NCBI RefSeq assembly: GCF_001039355.2
Contig: NW_019775845.1
Span: 123,229 to 168,183 of the forward strand
Direction: 5' to 3'
Source: Lingula anatina
Taxonomy: Eukaryota > Brachiopoda > Lingulata > Lingulida > Lingulidae
DNA: 44,955 nt
Made by a program: the position numbers and the translations under genes. Each line of letters opens with the position of its first letter. Within the stretch, counting starts at the first letter, position 1. Positions 23,101 through 34,926 of this stretch are shown one piece after another. The notes under the pieces are model-generated. The model was not told where the DNA came from. It made no database searches and worked only from the letters and a program-made list of their open reading frames with translations.

Positions 23101-26100
23101 GGGTGTAAGGCTATTTTTTTATTACTATGTTATTGTTTATACTTACGCCATCAGTACAGCTGCACTCCCAAAAAAACAACTTCCACATGCACCAAAAATA
23201 GTTTTTATCTGTCAGCAAGACATATTTTGAATGAGCACAATTGATTTTATTTTATTAAAATTTATCAGCAGATCATATTAGTTTCATTTTGTTCTTCTTT
23301 TTGTTTAAATATTCTTCTTTTTGTATAAATATGACAATAAATTAAATCATAATAATTATTATTATCATTATTAATATTATTATTAACTAAAGTAAACAGA
23401 GATGCAGTGCGTGTACATGCTGTTTACTGGATTAAATTCTTAATTTTAGTTAAAACTATTCTGGGCCAGGTTGGCTTAAGGGGTCTCAGAAGTGATCTTT
23501 GTTATAAAATATTTCTTATTTTTGCCATACCAAGTAGTAAAGTGAATATGTTCTCTTATTTTTTTTAATCATTTATTTAATTATTTAGCCCTTGTCTTTC
23601 TTTTTGAAGTTTTTTATCGTCTGGTGGACGTGATAAATCATAAAGTGGACAGTGCATGACATTAATTCATTAAGCACTAGAAAATTAAATACCATGACTT
23701 CTGCAATGGACAGGTTAAAAATATTGAATTCCTTCAAGTGAAAGTCAGTGAGTGTTGAAATTGTTGAATTCTTTCAAGTAAAAGGCAATTAGTGTTTGTG
23801 GACAAATCACTTTGTCTGGTTGATTTTCATTGGCATCTGATTGCATAAAACGTGACGACAGGACAATTAAGTAGAGACAAATACCTCCCACAGGGGGTTG
23901 GCTCATGCTGGTTATATTTAGAAATAATGAGTAAATAAGGTTCAACTGAAAGTACCATGGGTTCAGACTAAAAATACCAATTTTCTGCCATCATGTACAT
24001 TACGTTGTGTACTGCAAACTCCCTATGTGTCCTTATATATTATGAAGATCAAAACAAATCAAAATTGGGGTTCCCCTGAACTTATTATTACTTGATTTGG
24101 TGTTAATTAGTGCACTTTTAGCAAGGATACCTTTTATTTCTTAGGTGAAAATGATGGTAAATCTGTTATCACATATTGTGTAATAAAGTGTCAAAAATAG
24201 AAATGAACTCGTATCATTGCAGTTTGTCAGATCCAATCAGTCACTATGTTCAGAATAGAGCAAATTAGACATTTAAAATTGAGCTATTGTATTCTTTCCC
24301 ATCTTGACAATTTTCTTAGTTCATCATATCAAAATGACAGTAAATTATTATTTGGTTTTATGTTAAAAAGTGTTGAAAATGAAAATAAACTCATTTCAGG
24401 ACAGTTATCTCTTGTTTACATTTTGGCATTTTCAAGGTGTGACTTTTGAAGCTCCATGGGCCTGAAGACATTTTCTAAATATTCATGTTACCTACAGTGC
24501 ATAATTAAAGATTGTGATAATGCTGTTAAGCATTACGTATGTAATATTGCATCAAAATTGAAAAAAAAAACCTATTTTGGCCACTGCTGCCATGTCACAT
24601 ACTCTTCTCAAACTTACAGGAAAAGAAACATGGGACTAAAGCTTCAGTTAAAAAGCATAGTTGAAAAACCAGTCTGATTGGTTAATTTTTTTGAAAGTTA
24701 TACAGTTTTTTATGAAAATTGAACTTTTAACATATTGGCATTTTCAAAGTGTGGCTTTGAACTATATGTTTTGTTTATAAAATGTTAACTTAACAGTTCT
24801 TTAAATTCTATCCCATTAGTTTGGCATGGAATATAAATGGCATATGTATTCTTCAGAGCACATTTGCAACTTGAAGACGCCATTCTTGCAGGACAGAGAA
24901 AGCAAGAAAGGTTAGAGACTCAACTGAAGCAGATTGAGAAGGAGGTTACTGAGGCAACAGCTGATAAAGAGGCTCTGGAGCAGGATTTAAAGACCTACAC
25001 TCAGCATATTAAAGGTGAATATGTGTCATTTGGTTCTTCATTTGTTTCATTTAAGATTAAAGCAAATCTCCTTATTTTTTTGCAAATTTTCTTTGCAGTA
25101 TTACCAAAAAATTGCTAATTTTAAAGTGAAATACTATCAAATGAAATTTTCTTTCATATTTTTAGGTAAAAAATCTGAATTAAAAGGTTTGAAAGAGAAC
25201 CTGAACGAAACTGAGCAGAAGAAAGAACAAATAGAAAAGGTAATTTTCCCAAAGAACATGTTAAATTTTGATTCTACAAATGTAAATTTGCTCAAGAATT
25301 TCTTTGGTTGTATTAATAAGTCAGTTCCATATTTCAGAGAAGTTAACAATCCATCATTAGACAATCTCGTGATATTCAACTGTTCATTGTATGAAAGGGG
25401 AAGCTAGCGGATAGAAATGGAGTCATAAGTGAAAAACTTTACCATCTTGTTTATGATTATTTTCCTATTCTGAATCAGCAATTGAAGGAGACCAGAATGG
25501 CCACAGATGGTGCTCTGGTAGAGTTGCAGCGTGTCCAGGACTCAATATGTCAGTCTGAACAGACACAGGAGGAATGCCTCAAACAGCAGACGCAGAAGCA
25601 GGACCTTATACGCCATCTGGTGACAGAGGTAGAAGAAAAGGAGGCGGAGCATCAACGTATGCAGCAGGTACTGTATTTACTTTTTCTGATTATTGTATTA
25701 TATATGTATAAAACTAAAAAAAATTGTTGACTAGTTGTGAGAATAGTAAAAAATAGTGAAATTTAATCTCAAAAAAAATTTTTTTGTAGTACACTTAGTT
25801 GAACTTTCACAGCTATGAATGGAAAGTTATGAAAGGTCTTAGTACTACTTCCACTGTTTATATCTGCAGTAACTGATCCAACCTGCACAGTCAATCAACA
25901 TATTCTGATCATCTCATAGTATTTCATTTAAACTCCTCAACAAAATTTTAGTTCTCAAAATGTAAGCAAAGTAATTGAGTTAATACTCATAATATGTGAT
26001 CCTTGAATAGTTTCAAAATGATTTTTTTCTCTGTTTTCATTTTAGGTTCTCCATAGAGTGAAAAAAGAACTTGAGAGAGAAGAAACTAAGTTAAGCAGAG

Positions 26101-29100
26101 TAAGCATCTAACTTGGCTTGTGTGTGACAGTGTGCACGACAGGTGTGTGTGCATGCATGAGAGAGAGAGAGAGAGAGAGAGAGATAAGTTTTAGTCATCT
26201 TCTCATTTTTTCCCTTTGTTACAACCCATTGCTACCTCACCTTAATTGGTAGGATTTTCCCCACCTTTTTTCACTAGCATCTCTCTTTGGATAGTTATTT
26301 GGCCAGTTTTGTTACCTTTAATAGCTACATGATGAATATTGAATAATTGCTGCTGCATTGTTGGGTTGATATGGAATGTTAACAAATAAACAATGATCTA
26401 TAATTTTATTCTTCTTTAGCTTCTCAGTAATGGTCGTCTTGAGTTGGAAAATATTAAGACAGAGGCTGCTATGAAACAAGATGAGCTGGATCAAAACGAT
26501 AAACAACTTAAACAGTTTAAGGTATGTATATTAAGTTTGAATTGTAAGCCTGTTGAAAAATCCCTATATTTACAGACATATAATTTATCTCATTTCATTT
26601 AATTTATTTTGACTGGGCTCCCAGAGATTTAGATCGATCCATCTGGATCGACCTAACTCCCTGGGGGTTCACGCTAAATTGCGCACAAAAGTTAATTACC
26701 CCTCACAGCTTTTTAGTAGGCGGGACAGACATTTAAGCTGGTTAAGCTGAGAGCAATCTAGTGAAACACCCCAGGGGGATAGATCGATCTAAATATCTAT
26801 GGGAATGGTCTCTTTGTTGACAGAACATGCATTTTCTGAAACCTTAATACATTTTGAATTACAATTTTTTTCAAACTTGTAAGTTTTTAAAAATGATATT
26901 TTAACAGAAACAAATGGAAGAGCTTCAACATACGGAAGAAAAATTTGTGGAATTGGAACAAAAAGTCAGTCAGTTGGGTAAGTTACATAAATGTACTAGA
27001 CACATGTTCTGATGAGGTTCCTTTTGCCTCATAGTGGATAGTTAAAGATTACTGTATTAGATTAACAACTCCAGGACCCGTTTTCAAAAGAACTGTAAAT
27101 TGGTCTTAACTTTTCGACCAAAATTTAAGTCTACTATTTACCAACATAGAACAGTAATATGTAGTATAAACGCATTGCTAATATTTCAGACCAGTATTTA
27201 TTTATTATGTATTTATCTTTAATGAAGTAGACTAAATTAAATATCCAGCTGAAATTCTTGTATGAATCTGGTCCCTAAATGGTATTGGTAACCAAGGGAT
27301 CATCTTGACACTTTACTGATTATTGTTTTTATCTTTTGGATAAAAGATAGTGCATAATGCATTGGTGTCAATTCATCTAAATTTTGATAGAAGGAGCATT
27401 ATGCTGTTGAAAACAAATAATGTGGATAGATAGAGCAACTGAAGTTCTATAAATATGTATGAGAGTCCTTACCTCTGATAAAAGCATTTTTATTAGTTAA
27501 ATGATACAGTGTTGAGGAAACTGACAAAAACATGCATGAAAGGCTGTATCCACAAATTAAACTGTTGTATCAAAAACAATGTTTGATGAATTATTTCCTG
27601 TTTCAGAAACTGCAGTTTCAGAGGCCAGTAATCAGAGGTTATCTTTGGAACGGGTAGGTTCATGAAAAAAAGTGAAATATGGGGATAGTTCTGGCAAAAC
27701 TGGGTAGAGACAGATTGTGTTCTTGATAATCCTGGATGGAGAAGAATAGAAGTCTTGTAAATATTTGAGGATCTTCCTAGATCCTTCTACCAGTAGATCT
27801 CAAGTAGATGCTGTTTTTTATCTTAAATCTTTAATGCAACTTGATGTTTTTCATTTATTTTTGCAGTTTTTAGATTTATAATACTTTTTCATAATATCTT
27901 TAAACTCACATTTTTATGAATATTTGCTTCTTTGATTGGGCCTTTAACAAACCTGCTTATTTGTCATATTAATGTTAATTTGTGATGTGATATTTACATG
28001 TTTTGCTTTAGCATTATCATAAAATGGCATTTTTCTTCTGATTTCATTGGTGTGGCTCTTTGTTCTCTAATATTAACCAATCTCTCAGGACCAAGACAAG
28101 CTGCTCTCTGAGTTGGAAGAGGTCAAACGCCATCTACATGTGACCTCACAGGTAAGTGTTGATCGGTAGTTTATATTGAATTCACATAACACATTCTTAT
28201 AGTAGGTACTTCACTATTGTTATTATTTTATGTTTATTATTTTATTTTAATATTATTCATTTATTTTTTATGTTGCATGTTAACAGTTGTCAGACTGGGT
28301 TGTTTTAATTTAAATATACATACATTCCACATCACCAGTCACTATTATTCAGTATAGCCAGCACTCCTCTGATGGTTGAGGAATATGTTATTTTCATTCA
28401 GGTACTTAATAGGTTTAAAATGGACCAGGTGTTTCATGTTTGATGATTGCTCTAGCACTGCAGCACTATATTTGCAACTAAGTTGGTGTGTTAGAAAAAA
28501 TTATTATTAATTCTAACTTGTAATTTTTTTTCTTACAAAATGGGTAGCTAGTTTGCACATGTATGGTTTGTTTTTTTACTGTACCCTTTATTTGACCAAC
28601 GTTTTTACTGTAAACATTTTGACTGTTAAACTCTCATTATAACATTTGGTTAAAAGAAAAGAATGCTGTGTGTTTTTCTTTTAATATAACAAGGTTGAAA
28701 AGTTGATAATCTTTAAAAATCTCAAGGACCATTTTTTTAATTTATAAATTTATTTATTTTCCTTTTTTTAAATTTATACCTACATTTAGTTATTATAACT
28801 GTTATTTTATTTTAAGGAATATGAGCAACTGCAGCAGAACTCTGCCAGAGAGATTGCAGACTTGGAATCTGTTGCCCAGGACCACTGTCGCCGTGCCAAC
28901 CGTCTCAGCCAGGACCTCAATGAACTGAGACAGGAGTACATTGAGGCTAAGAGGAAGGTGAGCCATTTAGGAATACACAACTTGCTTTTTTTACTAAAAA
29001 AAGAACTGAGTGGTTTAATTTTTATAAGTAATTTTGGGGTTTGTGAGTTTAAAAAGATGTTCCATAAGTTGTACAAATAGAGTCGGTATCTTTTTTTTCT

Positions 29101-32100
29101 CTTTTTAATTACTTGATGAATTTATAAGTGAGAAATCTAGAAAAAAACTTGGACATTTGAATAAGACAAGCATTTAGAGTGTGTGAGTTATCAAGATACT
29201 ATTTTTAGTTTACTTTCATCAAAATCTCAGACTTGTTCACAACTGTAGTTGTCAGTAATCTGTACTCTTTAAAATGAGAACTTTTGATGTCAACCATGCT
29301 GCCCCACTTTGCTCAACAGGATTCTAAAAAAAAATATGCATCTAATTTTCATGAATATTTTATATATAATATTAACTGTTTGCAGATCCATTGAAACTAT
29401 TTTCTCATTTGTTTTTCTGTTGTTGTTCGTATAGCTGATGTCACAGGCAGAGATACTTGACAAGGAGCAGAAATTAGAAGAGACCATTTTTTCTCTTAAA
29501 AATGACATAAGACAGGTAAAGTTTTAAACATTTTTCTTTTTATTTACTTATTTTATTTTCGAATTATTCAGATGTGCCAGCATTGAAAAAATTGTATCTT
29601 TAAAATATAAAATTTATTGATTGTGCATCACATGACCTCGGGACAACTTAAATCAGTTCACCTGAAGGCCTTGTGATAAGGTGGAAAGACCGTGATCTTC
29701 GTTTCAACCCAAGATCCAGTATTTTTTTTCATTATCATCTGCAGGAGTTTGAGGCTGGTATAGAAGACCTGAACAAGTCTCGAATGGAAGCTGAGGAAGA
29801 ACTTGAGCAACTTCATGATCAAAAAGAACAACTGGAGATGCATTTAGATACTCTGAAGGAAAATTTGTCAAATGTAAGACTTTCCTGTTAATTCATTTTC
29901 TTTTTCTTTGAATACTTTTGTATGTTTACATGTGTTTTTGATATTTTGTGTGAAAAGAAATTTAACTGCCCTTTTTCACAGAACTTGTCAGTGTTGGGGA
30001 AGTGACGAAATTTGTGTGAAGCTTTTTTTTTTAATTTTAATTGCATCCAATCAACACTGTGACAGCTGTCTTAGGGAACTGGTACATATTTAATCAAGGG
30101 GGCTAAATGAAAGTATGTTGAGTATTTTGATAATTTTTACACACAGTACACTTTTACATACAGTACACTTAAAATAATGTGTGCACCAAGTAACTTTGCT
30201 TTCATCATCCCAAATATGCCAATAAAATACATAGCACAGGTGCTGAACTTACAGGTACTTGCCCCAATTCTAGTGTGCATCATAAAAGTTCGACCAAATA
30301 AGTGTACTGTGGGTAAAAGAATATCTGAATTATCAATACTAAGCTTATCTCTGTCTTTTGAGTTCAACCCTCATGGTAATAAATAGCATCACACTGAGTC
30401 TGTGACATTTATGTTCTATTTGTATTCATGAAGTTCTATTTTTTTCTACATTTTATCCTTCCTTGCTATGCCTCATCTTCATTCACTTACAGATCAGGTC
30501 TGATGTAGACGTAGGTACATCAACAGATCTGTCAAGGAGGACATCTGCTCTCAGAGGAAATGAGGAGCCAGGCAGGAAGAGTGAGGAGTCAGAATGGAGG
30601 AAGGAAGCAGTCAGAGAGAAAATCAAACAGGAGCAAGAACAACTCAGGGTAAGCAAGATTATGGAGAGGAGACATTATTGTTAGGAAAATGGTGATGGGT
30701 TTGAAAAGGGGTTTTGGGTGGATATATGAATAATGAAGACCTGCATTAGTATGTAGGTGGATATGAGAAGAGTTCTTAGTATATGATAAACAGGTCCACA
30801 TTAGGATAAGGAGACAAGGCATTTGAAGATCAGTATGGGGTCATGGATATCTTAATTATGGAGATTCACATTAAAATGAGACGGGTTTGTTTAAAAAAGT
30901 GGAAGGATGGGCTGAGAGATTGATCTTGTTGTCATTCTGAATAGGTATCATATTTGTATCTAAGAACATAGCTTTTCAATCATTGATAACATTTTGCCTT
31001 TTTTTTTTTTTTTTTTAATTTTCAGCTCCAGCTGAGACAACAGATGTCCAAACATTTAGATGCTATCAACACTGTGCGGCAGCAGTCTGAGGGAACTTTG
31101 GACAGCTTGAAAAGAAAGCTTTTTAACTTGCAGGATGTAAGTTTAATATCAGGTGCACTTTTCAATATTACAACAAGGAATAATTACTCTTTTTTTCTCA
31201 CTACTGGTATATAATAGACTGTATGTGTGTAAATGAGATGTTTTTCATTACTTAATTGAAAATTGTGTTATAAAAATGAAGTTTCCGACTATATAAAAGA
31301 AAAAATATTGGTTGTAGGTATTATCTAACTCGAGAGGAGAAATGTCCGATTCTTTGTCACCTAGAAGATCACAGTCACAAGTGCCCTCAAGATCAAGGTC
31401 AAGATCACCAGCCAAGGTACAATTCTTGGACAAATTAGAATCTCAGGTAGTAAACATTCTTCATATTATGTGGCAATACTTTTTTTATATACAGCATGTT
31501 CAACATTAAAGGTACATACGAACCGAGCATCGGTGGAGCGTGGATTCCCAGTAACACATGTAAACCACTTCTACTAGATTCTTATATGACTCAAATAAAT
31601 TCGACATGCCAAGGGATAAACTGAATAGATCACTCGATCAGCCATAAAAGACCTTTAGACTGCTCATTTCTTAAAATTTTTGGTTGTAAATTTAACCTAC
31701 TTTCGTGACCTACTTTCCTGTCCCATTGACATACGGCTTGGAATGCCAGCAGAAAAATCCGTTCAAACATAATTTTCAGGTAAAATTAAACAATGCCTTT
31801 TGGTAATTCTCTTAGTTATACTACTAGTAGTACTTGAAACTATATGCTGGCATTTGGTTGGTTTTTGTGACAAAAAATTGACTTTGTATGCATCTTTAAA
31901 AAAAACATTTAACAAAACTTTTCAAAGATTTGTTATTCACTTTTTATTCTGACTATGATAGAGTCAACTGAAAATACCTTCTATCAGTTGAGCATTCTCT
32001 ACTTAAAAAGCAAATGAGAGATTGTACAGGTTTGTTAACCAGTTACTCCTCCAGAAAATATGTCTCTGGCCTAAATAGAATTTTTTTTCTAATGTTAATA

Positions 32101-32862
32101 TTTGTGTTTCGTTCTCTTTAGGATGGTCAGACATCTAGGTCCCCTGTACGAAGCTATTCTGCTAGTAGGTCCAGGCCCAGACACAGACGGGAGGACTCCA
32201 TGGACAGAGTGCCTGTCAGAGGATCCCCTTCAAGTGAGCACGAGTTGTATATCTTGTCCCAAAATTAAACTAAATTGCGTGCTATTGTTGAATGTAGTCT
32301 CTTCAGCTTTTTATAGCTTAAAAAAAAAACAAAGACAGAGTACCTGTCAAAAGATTTTTTAATGTAGAGTCTTTTTTCGTAAATAAGATTGAAAACCCCC
32401 AAAATGGATTTCCTTAAGCTTTATGTGACATGTTTGTTTGTTCAGAAAACATATAGTATCTATATTTAGTTAACTTGGCCTAACTCCATTTTGACTGTTT
32501 TCACAAAACCGTATAAAATGGAAGCAGATTTCTGGGAACTTTCTGTGGATTTTTTAAAAATTTACCAATTATTTCACTTTTTGGAGTACTGAGTAATTTT
32601 GCTAATTCAATTAATTTGTTTTATTTGCTGATCTGTGAATATGATTCAGTCAGGATATGTCAAAATTATACCAAAATTTCAGGTCCTGTTTCTGTGTTAA
32701 AACTGAAGATTCTCTCATTCTCATTTAGGGCAAGGCATACACACAAGCAGTGAAGATAGAATACAACAGTTTATGGAGTCTATATCAAGACTAAAGGAAG
32801 AGACCATGGAAGAGATAGAAAGGACTAGCAGTACTTATTATACTTTCAAGCCTTCAGTGTGA
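9526..32862 (+). CDS. CNTRL: Centriolin (CEP110) homologue, 5'-incomplete, 44 exons
   Basis: Centriolin is a coiled-coil scaffold of the maternal centriole (subdistal appendages) and midbody, needed for late cytokinesis and abscission in vertebrates. The 44 exons splice in phase to about 1,980 residues ending at TGA 32860-32862. They align in order with human centriolin from about residue 440 to the end. Anchors are EQQVLRATQELHR, EDVISGLQDYL, CNVPEHHDM, LAKRRAELREADRLLQE, and EWRKEAVREK with QSEGTLDSLKRK near the end. The first exon begins inside a codon (CC completing an Ala codon) and has no initiator. The leucine-rich-repeat amino terminus and first coiled coil (about 430 residues in human) are not in the window. 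Introns are mostly 150-700 bp. Orthology is confident; some exon edges are predictions. Confidence 0.93.
10602..11069 (+). other. CNTRL: Intron 3 with non-canonical GC-AG boundaries
   Basis: The donor reads GAAG|GCAAGT and the acceptor TTCCAG|GCC. Only this cut joins the frame (phase 1, Gly codon) and gives QQLKEGQATQNEE, matching human EQLTEGQIAANEA. The nearest GT (AA|GTTGAA) would shift the frame. AAG|GCAAGT is the usual context of GC donors. Confidence 0.8.
11242..12059 (+). repeat. Direct duplication around a gap base (haplotype overlap)
   Basis: Bases 11242-11640 (end of exon 4 plus intron) recur as 11655-12059 at roughly 95% identity with small indels. A single N at 11654 separates the copies, and the second copy starts directly after it. 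The second partial exon has no acceptor. This is best read as two alleles kept on either side of a contig join, not as a biological duplication. Confidence 0.8.
13640..13863 (+). mobile_element. Short copy of the tandem-core element, with gap
   Basis: It has both ends of the 2786-5250 element: TTTTTATGTACAGACACAGATGT on the left and the exact right end (TTTGTCTGTACATTTGACAG and on to GCCTTGTTTT). The core is missing. A 28-bp palindrome lies at 13662-13689. An N at 13700 interrupts it, so the apparent deletion may be a collapsed assembly gap. Confidence 0.65.
15658..15704. repeat. (TTTA)n microsatellite
   Basis: About eleven perfect tetranucleotide units in centriolin intron 11, just upstream of the exon 12 acceptor. 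Confidence 0.95.
17349..18549 (+). CDS. CNTRL: Centriolin exons 16-18: Gly/Pro/Gln-rich linker
   Basis: Exons: 17349-17463, 17770-18102, 18470-18549 (176 codons). They encode a disordered stretch between the two long coiled coils. In human this position is proline-rich (PPPPP...YGPPP). Here it is Gly/Gln/Pro-rich with repeated GQGQ and YVPV motifs. Exon 18 ends with VLFCNVPEHHDM, a near match to the human LHCNVPEHHNLE segment and the strongest single identifier of the gene. The Gly-Gln repeats arise from GGTCAA hexanucleotide units in exon 17. Confidence 0.9.
18706..29873 (+). CDS. CNTRL: Centriolin exons 19-39: second long coiled coil
   Basis: Exons: 18706-18762, 18956-19030, 19544-19707, 19951-20161, 20282-20488, 20737-20801, 20993-21119, 21426-21590, 21982-22257, 22704-22921, 24857-25014, 25166-25239, 25479-25667, 26046-26099, 26420-26521, 26908-26977, 27607-27653, 28089-28151, 28817-28957, 29435-29515, 29745-29873. 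They encode about 890 residues. Exon 22 carries the conserved DEIQCLEETLAKRRAELREA block. Exon 37 carries ESVAQDHCRRANRLSQDLNE, matching human ELVAQDNHERARRLMKELNQ. All donor and acceptor phases agree. The largest intron (22922-24856) is enlarged by repeats. Exon 37's acceptor is an unusual TTTAAG. Confidence 0.9.
23031..24140 (+). repeat. 1-kb dispersed repeat, copy 2
   Basis: It is collinear with 8455-9495 in the same orientation, with scattered substitutions and small indels, and inserted in the large centriolin intron. It is directly followed by a partial tandem-core element, so the two may be parts of one larger composite element. Confidence 0.85.
24145..24760 (+). mobile_element. Partial tandem-core element copy
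   Basis: It matches the 3400-4060 part of the 2786-5250 element: GTGTAATAAAGTGTCAAAAAT, then one ~312-bp core unit between TTGGCATTTTCAAGGTGTG (24424) and a second truncated unit start (24736). Ends are missing. Confidence 0.75.
26157..26184. repeat. (GA)n microsatellite
   Basis: An uninterrupted GA dinucleotide run of about 13 units in a centriolin intron. Confidence 0.95.
26620..26803. mobile_element. MITE with ATTTAGATCGATC termini, copy 1
   Basis: Imperfect terminal inverted repeats CCCAGAG-ATTTAGATCGATC and the complement of GATCGATCTAAATATCTATGGG enclose a non-coding core. The element lies in a centriolin intron. A second copy is at 41643-41855, sharing CCTAACTCCCTGGGGGTTC and TAGGCGGGACAGAC. 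No clear target duplication is seen. Confidence 0.75.
27073..27276. mobile_element. Possible MITE with weak inverted ends
   Basis: The left end AGGACCCGTTTTCA and the complement of the right end (AGGGACCAGATTCA) form an imperfect inverted repeat about 200 bp apart, with no coding capacity. There is a single copy here, so the call is weak. Confidence 0.35.
30493..32862 (+). CDS. CNTRL: Centriolin exons 40-44: C-terminal region and stop
   Basis: Exons: 30493-30648, 31026-31136, 31318-31446, 32122-32233, 32729-32862. Exons 40-41 encode the conserved EWRKEAVREK...SKHLDAINTVRQQSEGTLDSLKRK block. Exons 42-43 encode an Arg/Ser-rich segment (SRSRSRSPAK; SPVRSYSASRSRPRHRRED) with no obvious counterpart in the human tail. 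Exon 42 may end at 31416 or 31446; both donors are in phase, and the longer form adds VQFLDKLESQ. The last exon adds a short helix (IQQFMESISRLKEETMEEIE) and ends FKPSV. Confidence 0.88.
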
Positions 32863-33829
32863 GACAATTTGGCAGTGTAGCCATTGTTTGTTTATTATTA
32901 TTATTATTTATTAGTTACACAGTAACAACATGTTAATTTTGCTCAAATTATTTTGTAAACAGTATTTCTGTATTTTTTGTTAATTATCAAATCCTGTTAT
33001 TTAAAATACTGGCACATATGAATGTCGAGATGTCTTCCTCTGCAAAATTAACTTAGGAACATTTTACTGAATAAAATGAAATCTCCAGTTAGTTCACAAA
33101 GTTTGCTTTGCCAGTGGTAATATAAGATCAAGAAGATGTTGCCATAGGAATCATCACCATTAACTCTCTGCAGGAATTTGTCCTGCCTTTGATTGTAACT
33201 GGGATGTGTACACAGTTACAGGCACATTTTACCCACGACATTGTGTCAGTGAAACAAAGCTTTCATCTTGCCTTTTACTTGTGCCTTTTATTTTAATTTT
33301 GCGATATTTGTTTCACTTACATGAATATAGTGCCTTTTTATGCAGATTAGATTTTTGAGCCTGAAAATGCATTTTAAATGCAAACAATCCAGAATGTAAA
33401 ATTTATACAGCATTGACCAAATGTTTTTACTTTCGAAGCTAACATGGTGGCAGCTAATGTTTGTCCATCATTTTTATTGTTTATATTACAGACTTTTACG
33501 TATACATGTGTACATGCGTGACAGTGTTATGATCTAGTGCTGTCTTGAGGAATAGATTAGAGTTCATTGTTTACTATATTAGCCATCTTTAATCTTCTTT
33601 GATACAGCAATTACATTCTGAATTTATTTTTAAAATTTATCTTTGTAATGAAAATGTCAATTTAATGGCAGTCCTTTACAGAATAGACAAATGTTTGTGG
33701 TTGAGAGAGTAACAATGTAATTGCAGTGCATGTATTGAAAAGTTCCTTTTCAACATTTAGCAATAAACTTGTTGTATATTTTAAACTGTTTAACCACTTC
33801 TTTTAGTCTGTCTTACAATAAGCAATAAA
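32863..33829 (+). other. CNTRL: Centriolin 3' UTR with candidate poly(A) signals
   Basis: Non-coding AT-rich sequence after the stop. AATAAA occurs at 33070-33075, 33762-33767 and 33824-33829, so UTRs of about 0.2 or 0.9 kb are possible. No ORF of note. Confidence 0.6.
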
Positions 33830-34824
33830 ATCCTGTTATTTTTCATTTATATGGTTTTGATATCACTTCACCTTTCATTGGCACAGCTAAGAGACACAAC
33901 ATTGCCTTAGTAAAAAATTATTCCTTTATTGGCACTGTTGTTTTGTTAGAAGTTAGAGACACAAAATATTGCCATACAGATTTAAATATTCATATCTGAC
34001 ATACAATACTGCTGTTGACATCTTCACAGATTTTAAAATCAAAGCAGCATGAAGTATGTTGCAGTTTTATTGATGCTGATCAATCACATTGATTGACAAC
34101 TGTAAGAAAATGTTTTCTTAGATAACGGCTCTCACCATCGTCTGGAAATAGGGCCCCATAACAAAATATCAGGCCTGCAATACTGCTGCAATCTGCAGTT
34201 CCTTGCAAATTTTCCGCAATATGGCTGCAAATTAGCAGCAATAAAATTCTTTTTGCAAACTCTTTCATTTTGCAAGGAAGTCTTATAAGGTTAAAATCTA
34301 TCTGTACATCATACTTCCGTGAGGAACAAATTTACATTGTCTTCCATTTGAACCACCAACAGCAGAAATAGCAAAATCCCCGTCACTTTAACAATGACTA
34401 ATCACAGTTATACACTGTTTTGGAAACAGTATTTTTTGTGCTTGTCTTATTATCCAATGGACAGAAATCAGATGGGAGAAAAAGCCTACACCGGAAGGCT
34501 GCATTTAGTATTAACACTGATTTTAAATGTTTACTTTGACAATTTAATGCAAAAGGAAGAACAACAGATGAGCATTCATATACAAATTCAATCTCCTGTA
34601 ACTTTTATCTAGTATATAAAGAAACTTCTACTTTATCTCTGGCCAAGCCCTTGAAGGTGTCCATCCCTAATTATAATATTGTTATTTAAAAGCAAAATTA
34701 CATAGCTCAAGTTCCTAGATTCATAGAAAAGTTCATAGAAATTCTTTCCAGCTGGGACAATTTTGCCTGCAAGCTGTAGTAGTTGACTGTGCTAGAAATT
34801 CTATAAACCTGTGGTCCCATAATT
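33830..34824. other. Convergent intergenic region
   Basis: This lies between centriolin (plus) and CRYZ (minus). A short direct repeat (ATTGGCAC...AGAGACACAA...ATTGCC) occurs twice within 33875-33980. A minus-strand AATAAA is at 34066-34071. The short open frames here match nothing I know, and I see no gene. Confidence 0.5.
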
Positions 34825-34830
34825 TTTATT
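34825..34830 (-). promoter_or_regulatory. Candidate poly(A) signal of CRYZ copy 1
   Basis: Minus-strand AATAAA about 97 bases beyond the CRYZ stop (34927-34929). A second candidate further on is at 34066-34071. Confidence 0.5.
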
Positions 34831-34926
34831 AAAATTAATTATCTGCAAACATTGCATTAAGCACTAACATCATTCTTCCTAGGCAAGAGATAATTGATCG
34901 GCAGCTAATTTTGTACGGTACATGTG

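Noticed and set aside
31500-31850. Slightly G+C-richer intron stretch as a possible SINE
   Set aside because: No convincing pol III A and B boxes, no tail repeat and no second copy in the window.
34080-34268. 62-codon minus-strand frame with a hydrophobic start
   Set aside because: It lies beyond the CRYZ stop in AT-rich non-coding DNA and matches nothing known.
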